A stretch of 21,931 nucleotides of DNA, taken from positions 1-21,931 of the forward strand of contig JAANSK020262827.1 in NCBI GenBank assembly GCA_011763485.2, given 5' to 3'. Under the pieces are notes generated by a model that made no database searches, was not told the DNA's origin, and saw nothing but the letters and a program-made list of their open reading frames with translations. Positions within the stretch are counted from its first letter, which is position 1. The number at the start of each line of letters is the position of its first letter. The DNA is from Isoetes engelmannii. Taxonomy: Eukaryota; Streptophyta; Lycopodiopsida; Isoetales; Isoetaceae. A program made the translations under genes and the position numbers. This document shows, piece after piece, positions 9,484 to 21,931 of the stretch.

Positions 9484-11158
9484 GTATAGTTTTTTGTTGA
9501 GGATCTGTTAAATGTGATGTGTATGCTAAGTTATGTTATGTCTGAATGTGCAGACTATAAGGAATCAGGAACAGAAATAATATATGTGGATTGTGGAAAG
9601 CTCAAAAAGGTATATATTGGGGTCCTTCATCTGCAAATGCTTTTGTTTGATTCTTTTGATGCTAGAACAAGCATTAAACAGTCCCAATTTCAAAAAAATT
9701 TGCAAAACGATCTGGTCAAATTGGAGGGCTTAAAGCTGGCTCAAATGACATTTGGTGAGTTATTTGCAGTTATCTGCTTTTCATCTTTGCTCTGATAGTT
9801 GCTTTTGTTATGCATGCATGCTAGGGCTTGATAACATTATGTAGAAAAAGGGTTTAAGTATTCTTATTCTGTTTATAGTAGCTTTCTCACTTAAATGGCA
9901 AGACTTGCAAAACAGGGCATGATGTTTTCCTTTGCCCTAAATTCCAAGATATATCTATCCACTAGGACGCAAGGAGATGGTTTATGTGCTGAGCATGACA
10001 AAATTAATTCTGGCCCATATTTTGATCGATCCTATGCACTCCCAAGCGGGTACAATGCCTGACCCATTTCATTTGTAGTGTTTCTGTTTTAAACATCTGT
10101 CCCCTATTTAGTTTAGGTTGAAGCATCCAAAAATTTAAATGCAGGCATTGTTAAAACTGTGTACAGTCCATTTTCAGCTATTTTCCTTCTGTAACTGTCT
10201 GATTAGGGTTCTCTTGCGTGGTGACCTTTGGTTTTAAGATAGAGCATGGTCTCTTTTATTCGATGTAGCTACAGATAAAGCTCTCCAAAGTCCATTATAT
10301 ACAGATAGTTTTTCTTTTGTTTTATACGAACAATAAGTTGGCATGTGAAATGAATTTAGTTTGAACTATATGAATACCGATAATATGCAATCTGCCAATT
10401 CATTTCATGTCTTCTGTTCCCAACTCTAATGTTATGTGTTTGAGATCTTAAAGTCAGGAGTTTTATTAGCTTGATGCATACAATGGATTCTTGATTGACC
10501 TTGATTTGCTTCTTTTCGACACTTATATGTTACATGAAAAAGGTATGGTTATAATGTTTTCTTTTTGACAAGTTTAATTGCCATTTTGGATCTTTAGGAA
10601 TCAAGTGCGAGGTTGTTACGCATTAGCTTATGCTGCAAGTCTAGAAGTCATGCATCAAAATATGACTTGGTTTCTATATTTATGCATTTAGTGCATTAGA
10701 TGCCTATGTCTATTATTTTTATACATCTTGACACATGTTTCATTCACGGAATGTTGTACCATCTAATTTTATCAATTATTTGTAAATATAGTTCTAGGAG
10801 CACCGATATATACATATATCTATAGTGTGATAATCTCATCATTTTTATGGAAAATAGCCATTTAACTTTTAAGTTATTATCTCCTCAGGTTAATATATTT
10901 TCAGATTTGCAATAAAGAGCACTTTCCATTGTTTAGAATTTGTCATTTAGACAGAAAAGTCATGCACTAACCATGTCAAATACGACTCTTGCAAACATCT
11001 ATCTCCTTATCCTCTATCATCCAATAATGATGATACAATTTTTTCTCACTCATTTGGTGTATGAGATTCCATTGTTTACTTTTACAACTTTTGAAAGTGG
11101 CATTTCAAACCTAAACTTTGCGTATGTTTTGCATATGTGCACTTGACATATTGTTCAA
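9484..11158. other. AT-rich spacer without identifiable genes
   Basis: A 93-residue open frame at 9514–9795 contains the plausible exon-like stretch DYKESGTEIIYVDCGKLKK between an AG and a GT, but no family is recognisable. From 9800 to 11158 the sequence is AT-rich with frequent stops on both strands and no repeat or RNA gene that I can see. Confidence 0.5.
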
Positions 11159-11463
11159 TCTACTTATCTCCTCTTAAAACTGGCGTTTTCACAACTGAAT
11201 TCGAATAGGTGAATTTTTAGAATTGAAATAGGTCTTTCTTTAATACTTTGTTCCTACTTAAACCTAGGTCTATTTTAGTCCGTCGCACGAATATCCATTC
11301 TTCGCCCGCTTCAACATGCAAGGTACGTATAACATCTCGATGCTCCATTTCATTTATGGACATGACAACCTACATGATTCTATTTCACCTACAAACTCCA
11401 CTACGCCTACCCATCCCACACATTCATGACTAATGCCCGGCATCGCCGGGCACACGTTTCTAG
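11159..11463 (+). mobile_element. Short non-autonomous Helitron
   Basis: The 3' end has all Helitron marks: a GC hairpin GCCCGGC-ATC-GCCGGGC at 11435–11451, then eight bases, then terminal CTAG at 11460–11463 with a T immediately after. A fitting 5' end, TCTACTTATCTCCTC, starts at 11159 after an A, so the insertion would lie between A and T as Helitrons require. That gives an element of 305 bp with no coding capacity. The 5' end is less certain than the 3' end; a second TC start near 11000 (TCTATCTCCTTATCC) is possible. The transposase (Rep/helicase) would have to come from another element. The same terminal hairpin occurs at the right edge of this window. Confidence 0.75.
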
Positions 11464-11894
11464 TACCCTTATGTTTTGCCAAAAACTGTCAAAACGCCCC
11501 CAAGTTTGAGGGTATTTATCTTTATGAAAATAATCGTAACTTTTTTTACGATAGTTTATATGAAAGGTGTCCTTCAGATATATTGTAGAGGAAGATGAGA
11601 TATTTCTATCAACGTTAAAATCACATGAATAAGAGTCCAAGATTTAAGTTATGGTCTCAAAAATCCCTCCTAATCCTTACAATTTTATATTTTAATTCAA
11701 AATAATATAACTTGCAACTTCGGACTCCAAATCAAATTATCTTAGCTTTCATGAAAAGATCAAATCCTCCTCTACAATGCATCTGAAGAATACATTCCTA
11801 TTTAGGCCATCGCAAAAAAATTTACGATTATTTCCATTAAAATACCCCCCAAAAATAAAGGCATTTTTAACAATGTTGGCAAAACATAAAAGTA
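11464..11894. mobile_element. Foldback (long inverted repeat) element, MITE-like
   Basis: The left arm (about 11464–11655) is matched in reverse complement by the right arm (about 11706–11894). Shared landmarks, from the tips inward, are TTATGTTTTGCCAA, GGGTATTT, AAATAATCGTAA, the phrase CTTCAGAT..ATTGTAGAGGA, and GAGTCC..AAGTTAT. Arms are about 190 bp with many mismatches and a spacer near 50 bp. Each arm also holds a small palindrome, ATCGTAA plus TTACGAT. No transposase frame is present. The arms make it a MITE or foldback transposon, fairly old by the divergence. Target-site duplications are not evident, because the left tip abuts the Helitron terminus. Confidence 0.8.
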
Positions 11895-13020
11895 TAGAGT
11901 TTCTCCCTAAACAAAAACGATGCAATGTGGTCTACTACGATTTTCTAAAAGGAGTCGTCGATAGAAAAATTTGTTAAAACCACCACGATACTTTTATAGC
12001 TTAAGGAATCCCGACGTTTTTTAAGTGGAGCCCGTAGTGACCACCATTAAGGACTATTAGTCTGAATCCCAACAGTGATATTTTTTGAATTAAGGACATC
12101 TAAAGAATTCGGACAATCCACTATTGACTCTTAAATAATATAAGAGCTTTGCATAATCTCTTTTAGTTCTCTACATCAGCTTTTAGATCTACTTGTTCTC
12201 TATACTTCTCTACATCAGCTTTTAGATCTACCAATTCTCTACATGTTAATAGGTTTTCCAATGAATTTTTGGTGCTTTTTTTTTGTTGGAAATTGGAGCA
12301 ACCGTGGAATTGGGTTTGTTTTTCGCATCTTTTTTGGGACGGTTGGATTTGCGGGCACCAAATTAGAATGTTTCTGGAAACCTTGCATGCTTCAATGCAT
12401 GGCAGAATCAGGATGTTTACTTGAACAGCTGGCAGACATCGTCGGGTCCTGCTGGATTCTATTTTAGGATGAGGAAGAAGCATGCATTTGTGTTTGCTTG
12501 GTTCAATCTGGGATGTATCTGATCCATTTCGGATCTGTCGGTATTGCTTAGACATAGAAAAGGGCTTTCTCATTCCGATTTACCGTTGAGCCAGATATGC
12601 TTGAATGAAATAGGTCGTTTTCCAAACGGCTATAACTTGGTAAAAATAAGTGATGAGTCCTCTGCATCATTCCGGCCTTGGCAGCTCTTCAACATTTAGA
12701 TTCCTGTAGCACTTTAAATGTAAAGTTGAGGTGCCTTTGTGCATTCTGGAGTTGCTTCAGAATCGCCTTGTTGTGATATCTTCAATTTATCTCCTTCTTT
12801 TGTATAGCTTCAATGGAAGCTAAACCTTCTTTTGTATAGCTTCAATGGAAGCCAACTTTGTGGGCATTGTTGTGGCTTTATTGCCTTCGTCTGCAAGTTT
12901 TCTTGTTCATGTTTTAGGTTGACACTTGTATGACTACTGTTTTTTGTGATTGTCGATGGTCATTGAATCAATGGTTGAGATTGTTTTTTAAATTTTAAAG
13001 AGCAAGTAGGTAAGGTTATC
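11895..13020. other. Spacer with two short tandem duplications
   Basis: No supportable gene. TTCTCTACATCAGC plus TTTTAGATCTA is repeated at 12167 and 12206 (period 39), with a third partial copy at about 12235. CCTTCTTTTGTATAGC and what follows is repeated at 12793–12824 and 12825–12856 (period 32). A minus-strand frame of 136 codons spans 12163–12573 and ends in a repeated DLKADVE motif, but that motif merely reflects the DNA duplication. A segment at about 12001 resembles the repeat at 14617. Confidence 0.6.
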
Positions 13021-13640
13021 GAACTAGCAGAGTCCAATAACCAAGAAAGCGCGATCAAGGTTATACATCCAAGGCCAGCTATTTAGCACGTAAGGTCGAA
13101 GCTGGCTAAGGCCAAAGGCCAGGCAGAGGCCTTGCGTGCCAAATATCAGGCCGAGGACGTACAACCAAGGTCATGCATTTTGGACACGTCGGACGAGGCC
13201 CGTTAGGGCCAAGTCCGTACATGGCTAATAACAGCCAAGGCCTATTCGGGCTGAGGTTGTTATCAGAAGTGACATAAAAGACAAAGTCCGACTTATTGAC
13301 GTCAAAATTGAAGCAAAAAAAGAAAAATCGAAAAAGAAAAAAGGAAGTATTTTTTTTATTGATAATTAGTTATCAGTATTGTCACTAGTCGACCAATACT
13401 AATAATTAGTTATCAATACTCCTCCAGTACTGACAATACTGAGTATGTTCGACCTTTTGATTTCGACGTTGCTGGCGTATTTCTGGCAATGGTGTGGCAT
13501 ATGATTTCTGCAGCGTATAGTATCAAAATCGATAGATTTTGAGAGATTTTGAGCTGCTTGCCGGCATACAATGATTCGTGGGCCTCACAGTAGGTTTTCC
13601 TCTGGTTTTTTTCTGTATATACATGGAAGTATGGTCCGGT
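13021..13640. other. Spacer, possibly old transposon debris
   Basis: Positions 13060–13270 are rich in the words AAGGCC and GAGGCC. The stretch at 13355–13430 repeats ATAATTAGTTATCA about 46 bases apart. Nothing here identifies a gene or an element family. Confidence 0.4.
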
Positions 13641-13758
13641 TTTGGAAGGCTCGATGGCTGCAGACAGGTGCTGCCCTCATGCCGACCTGTTCGGGCTGTG
13701 GTTTGTTTGCTGCTTGAGGACGATCAGGATGATGGAGGCTGCGGGTGAGCCAGCGGTT

Positions 13759-14112
13759 GGCCATGGCTGTGAAGGAAGGACGAGCCAGGAGGGCAGCCAG
13801 TGGCTGGCCATGGCTGTGAAGGAAGGGCTGAGGTGCCATTCGGGCCTGGAGGTTCGATTGCTCTGAAGCGAACTCTGAATCAAGATCACTCTGAAGCAAC
13901 ATTACTCTCAAGATCACGACAAGATTACTCTCAAGATCACGAAGATCCCTCTGAAGCAAACACTGAAGCATGTAAGGGCAAACTCTGAAGCTTGCGGCTC
14001 TGCAAGGTTGGATTTCTGGCATAGAGGGCCGAATTCATGTCTGTAAAGGCAAACTCTGAAGCTGACGGCCCTGGAGGCCGGATTTCTGGTATAGAGGGCC
14101 GGATTCATCTTG
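13759..14112. repeat. Cluster of local tandem duplications
   Basis: GGCCATGGCTGTGAAGGAAG occurs at 13759 and 13806 (period 47). From 13870 the word CTCTGAAGC and the phrase TTACTCTCAAGATCACGA recur several times. A 71-bp unit containing GGCAAACTCTGAAGC and GATTTCTGG-ATAGAGGGCC is present twice, at about 13971–14041 and 14042–14112. Open frames cross the region on both strands because stops are diluted by the GC-rich repeats; none resembles a known protein. Confidence 0.75.
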
Positions 14113-14214
14113 TCCATGTCTTGAAGAACCAGCTAAGGATCTGGCTTGCCTTCCTGACATGGCGAGGACCGGAGGCATGGTTCCACGCAGGGGTGGAGAG
14201 GCTTCGTGGCCCCC

Positions 14215-14233
14215 TTTTTTTTTTTTTTTTTTT
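14215..14233. repeat. 19-base T homopolymer
   Basis: Nineteen consecutive T residues follow CCCC. Seen from the minus strand this is a poly(A) run, which could mark the tail of a retroposed sequence on that strand lying at 14234 and above. No SINE promoter boxes or target-site duplication are recognisable, so it is recorded as a homopolymer only. Confidence 0.8.
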
Positions 14234-14616
14234 AATTGGCTTTAACCTTGAAGCCAAACGAGACCATTGGCTCTAGCAGGCATATATTTTGTACTCAAAA
14301 TTTCAGTGGCCTTTGATCTGGCATCAAACACAGAATATCCACCAGATCAATGGTCAATAATAAAAGTTGAACACCAGACCCAGTATAAACAATACTGATA
14401 TTAGTACTCGTGCAATACTGATGTCTAAAAAGAAAGGACTCTTGCATTACACATGAGTACGATAAAGATGGGTACCGAGTAGGACATGTTACATCTTCAA
14501 GAACACGACAGATCTAAAAAAGAATTACTCAGCTTTGTATCACATAACATGGGTCTAGTCCTTTTTAGCTGATCATCGTCTATGGACCCGAGGGCCTAAA
14601 AGGCGTGAAGTAATAC

Positions 14617-14865
14617 AAGGAATCCTGACATTTTTTAACTGAAGACACTCTAAAACGAACTCTAAACATGTTGCTATCCCTGCTCAAACATAAAATGTTA
14701 ACGGAGCCACTTAGGATAATAATCTTAAATCAGATAAAGTAAACAACAAGGAATCCCGAGATTTTTTTGAGACAATCTAAAACGAACTATAAACATGTTG
14801 CTATCCCTTCTCAAACATAAAATGTTAACTGGAGCCACTTAGGATAATAATCTAAAAAGACTTGT
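14617..14865. repeat. Tandem repeat of about 127 bp, two copies
   Basis: The words AAGGAATCC, TAAAACGAAC, AACATGTTGCTATCCC and GAGCCACTTAGGATAATAATC appear in the same order in both copies. TAAAACGAAC starts at 14651 and 14778, giving a 127-bp period. A shorter relative beginning AAGGAATCCCGACGTTTTTT lies at about 12002, so the unit may derive from a dispersed element. The array ends about 160 bp from the stop codon of the minus-strand MFP gene and may lie in or near its 3' UTR. Confidence 0.85.
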
Positions 14866-15026
14866 TAGGAAAGTTCTTATAGGAAATCTCTTGTAAGCCC
14901 CGTTCTTGTAAGAGTCCCCATTGATGATAATCTAAATAGGAGAGACAGCATCAAACATTAAAATGCTAGACCAATGTCAAACGTAATAGCTAGAACATGA
15001 CGTGTAGCACCTTTCTCTGGAAGGTG

Positions 15027-19512
<4,486 letters not shown>

Positions 19513-20500
19513 GTCGCCGGCCTTTTCCAAGGAAATAGATACGGAGACTTGGCGAATTATATTCCTGCTGCCGGATAGCTAGAGCGACGATCTCATACCT
19601 TCAACTGAGGCATGCATTTATCTTGCGGAGATGGCACCGAATTTGGAGGTGCTCCTAGGTATTTTTTGGAAATTGGGGACGGTGCATCATAAATGGGCAG
19701 GTGTCAGAGATGGCTTGTTGCTATTGTGGAATTAGCCGGAATGATTGAGCTCTCAACAATACTAAAGAAACACGCAAGTCAAGGTTCAGGCCCATGTCCA
19801 ATATATCACGCAATTGTTCAAACCACAACATCAGCTTAAAGTTATATTTAGCAGTCTTGCTTAACCTCTCCTACAACAATTCCCAGCTTCCCAGTTTATT
19901 CACGTGGTTGCCTAGCTCGCCTAAATTGATATTCTGCCGTCATACCTTTATATTTCGGATCTAACGGCCAAGAAAAATAGAAATTAATGGAAAATACAGA
20001 TCTTTCCACTAAAATACGCATATGATCACTCTGAAGTTGTCGATCTGCTATCTGCTCCATGGGATTATGTGCATGGAACTTGAATTCAAAACAATGGCAT
20101 AAAGCCTTGTACGTCTTGCTTTCTTACGAGTAGATCCTGCAGATATGGGGCAGGTAGAATCTGGATGCTTTGTCTATGCCTTAATTCTTCTGGCAAAACT
20201 GCTCAACCCTATCTTGTGAAGAGCAATATACCAAACCTTAATGAGCTGCAAAGCTTACACAGGGCTAAACCTAGTATTATCATCAGGTATGAGTTCAAGT
20301 TCTAGCCATGGATCATCTCAGACGTGGCAGGTTGTATCTAGTTCAAAGGGAAGTTTAATGTTTTTGAGGTTGGGGATCTTGTTTCCTAATATCTCTTTTC
20401 AAGCTCCATGTGGTAAAAAGATTTTTCCGCTATCTAGCACTATGAATAGCTCGTGCTAGCTTTCCATGGCCTGTGGAACATATAGAATCTGCACGCGTGG
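19513..20500. other. Spacer upstream of the MFP gene, presumed promoter side
   Basis: On the minus strand this is the 5' side of the MFP gene. An AAGATAAATGCATGCC segment at about 19609–19624 combines a TATA-like core with an RY-type CATGC word, both weak evidence on their own. A short upstream frame of five codons starts at 19596. I see no recognisable gene in 19600–20500. An open frame at 20241–20459 is serine-rich and unassigned; it could belong to the decayed front part of the LINE to its right. Confidence 0.4.
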
Positions 20501-20554
20501 GTTATGCAGTTGTTGTATACAATCTAGTTGACTCATCTAAAGTAGGGGTCCTCA

Positions 20555-21812
20555 TTGCTTGAAGGTCTTCTATTGATGTTACAATTTAAAGTTGATAAGT
20601 GTGGGCGTTGGATTATTGTTAAATGGCAGAACAATCAGGAATGGGGTGTTGTAAATGTTTATGCTCATAATCGACCGGGTCAAAGGGATTCTCTATGGGC
20701 TTCTTCGAGGAGTAAGGTGCTTAGACTTGAAAGTGATGTTGTTTGGTTTATGGTTGGTGATTTTATATGGTAGAAGCAGAAGCTGATAGATGTGATAGGG
20801 GATTACAAGTAATCCAAAGATTTGAGAGGGAACAGTGGTGACATTTTTTGTTAGATTGTGGATGGGCGAAAATTGATGGGGACCAGTCATACACATGGTG
20901 TAATGGTTGGATGGGTTATGACAGAGCTTATTCCTCGCCATGATCGTGGCTATTATAATGCTCTTGCTACTGGTTTGGTACTTCCTTTTCACAGGACTAA
21001 TCTTTTGGATACCTCCGTTTCAAATCATAACCCACAAATGGTTTTCTTCTTTGATGTCAAGTAACAGGAGACCTACTAAAATATTTTTCAAGCTTAATAC
21101 CAGTTTCTTGAAGAATGAAGAGTTTAAACAGGTTGTAAAGATGTGTGGGCACATGCATTCTCTCCATCTAGGGGATGTTAGGGGTAGTAGCTGCCATGAC
21201 GACGGTCAAATCTTTTGCTAAGGAATGGGATCATCGTAAAATGCTTGAGGCTAAAGGTCAATTGACAGCCTTATATCAGGAGTTACAAATATACACATCT
21301 CACGTTCCTTCTTCTGGCATTAGAGAGAAATAGATCTTGAAAGAAATTAAGGCTATTAAGAATGAGCAGGTGACTGGAGCTAAGTTGAAGGCTGGTTTAC
21401 AACGGTTCAAGTCTGGTGATAGGTGTTCACAATTCTTTTTTAGGGCGGTAAAAAGGAGGATGGCAACTTCTGTTAATTCTCTCATTCTTCCAGACGGCTC
21501 AGAGGTCTCTGACCCAGTGCCGCTAAAGCAACACCTTCATAATCATTTTGCAGCATTCTTTGCTCAACGGCACTTACCTTTTCAGGAGGACATGCAATCT
21601 GCTGTGTTGACTAAAGTGTGTTCTATTGTGTCAGCAGAGCAACGTTCACTTTTGGAGACAAATATCACAAGGGACGACTTAGGTGCAGCGGCTCATCTAT
21701 TGGAGAAACGAAAATGTCCATGCCTTCATGGCTTTCTAGTAGAAAATTTTCAAGAATATTGGGAGTGGATTGAAGATGACATATATAATGCATTTTGTGA
21801 ATTTAGAAGATA
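20555..21812 (+). mobile_element. Degenerate plant L1-type LINE, ORF2 endonuclease to start of RT
   Basis: The plus strand carries ORF2 pieces in the correct order. At 20555–20773, GLLLM, then GRWIIV, NVYAHNRPGQRDSLW and VGDF match the second half of an AP endonuclease domain. At 20858–21064 lies the RTNLLDTSVSNHNP segment, close to the usual SDH box. Around 21080 comes FFKLNTSFLKNEEFKQVV. At 21337–21812 a long frame covers the endonuclease–RT linker and reaches KRKCPCLHGFLVENFQEYW, the decayed KxPGPDGF entry to the reverse transcriptase. Stops after 20770 and near 21331, plus frame changes between pieces, show it is dead. RT proper, RNase H and the 3' tail are missing because a Helitron terminus follows at 21813. 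The 5' limit is not visible. Confidence 0.85.
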
Positions 21813-21931
21813 CTAGTAACGGTGCCCGACGTTGCCGGGCTTTACCTACCACATGTTATGTAGGAGATGACATACAAATAGCAAATGCGTTTGTTTAATT
21901 TGTTTGTTGGTGCTATGTGGAAGAGAATCAT
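21813..21931 (-). mobile_element. Helitron 3' end inserted in the LINE, cut off by the window
   Basis: Read on the minus strand, a GC hairpin (GCCCGGC-AAC-GTCGGGC, 21840–21824) is followed by seven bases and terminal CTAG at 21816–21813, and the next host base is T. This is the same terminal design as the element ending at 11463, here with one wobble pair in the stem. The element therefore extends to the right, beyond base 21931, and its 5' end is not seen. On its left the LINE reverse-transcriptase frame is interrupted exactly at the terminus, so the Helitron inserted after the LINE. Confidence 0.8.

Noticed and set aside
12163-12573. 136-codon minus-strand frame ending in a repeated DLKADVE motif
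   Set aside because: The peptide repeat is explained by a 39-bp DNA duplication; the rest has no recognisable domain or splice-site support.
13585-14022. 145-codon minus-strand frame
   Set aside because: It runs over GC-rich tandem duplications where stops are scarce; alternative frames on both strands are equally open.
14215-14290. Possible minus-strand SINE with a poly(A) tail
   Set aside because: Only the A run is visible; no A-box or B-box promoter and no target-site duplication could be found.

Overview
The window is nuclear DNA from a land plant. The evidence is one intron-rich housekeeping gene with plant-type GT–AG introns and a plant peroxisomal protein, surrounded by AT-rich spacer, Helitron ends, a plant L1-type LINE, a Ty3/Gypsy fossil and many local duplications. 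I cannot name the species. Nothing here looks bacterial or organellar, and most open frames in the window are chance frames.

The one convincing intact gene lies on the minus strand at 19512–15027. It encodes the peroxisomal multifunctional protein of fatty-acid beta-oxidation (MFP2/AIM1 family). I could assemble 18 exons with consistent phase into a 712-residue protein. It carries both enoyl-CoA hydratase glutamates, the NAD-binding glycine loop, the His–Glu dehydrogenase dyad and a C-terminal SRL peroxisomal signal. Two places deserve attention: the 5' edge of exon 11, where the reading frame holds only with a displaced splice acceptor, and a 43-bp duplication that copies the exon 7 splice donor.

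Layout. 1–600: AT-rich edge, then a CpG-rich field of ACGT-core palindromes. 594–857 (perhaps to about 1300): minus-strand Ty3/Gypsy protease fossil. 1692–4706: array of an approximately 0.8-kb repeat with a 1.16-kb foreign insert. 4737–5387: two exon-like pieces of a thimet oligopeptidase-like M3 peptidase gene in opposite orientations. 5400–9800: spacer with hairpins, short duplications and a few unassigned coding-like stretches. 9800–11158: featureless AT-rich spacer. 11159–11463: short non-autonomous Helitron. 11464–11894: foldback element directly abutting it. 11895–15026: spacer rich in small tandem duplications. 15027–19512: MFP gene. 19513–20500: its upstream spacer. About 20555–21812: degenerate LINE cut by a second Helitron whose 3' end is at 21813 and which runs off the right edge.

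There is no operon-like cooperation and I see no new multi-gene system. What stands out is the layered history of insertions (Helitron into LINE, Helitron against foldback, foreign segment into repeat array, inverted gene pieces) and the high frequency of 20–160 bp direct duplications, one of which affects a splice site of the living gene.
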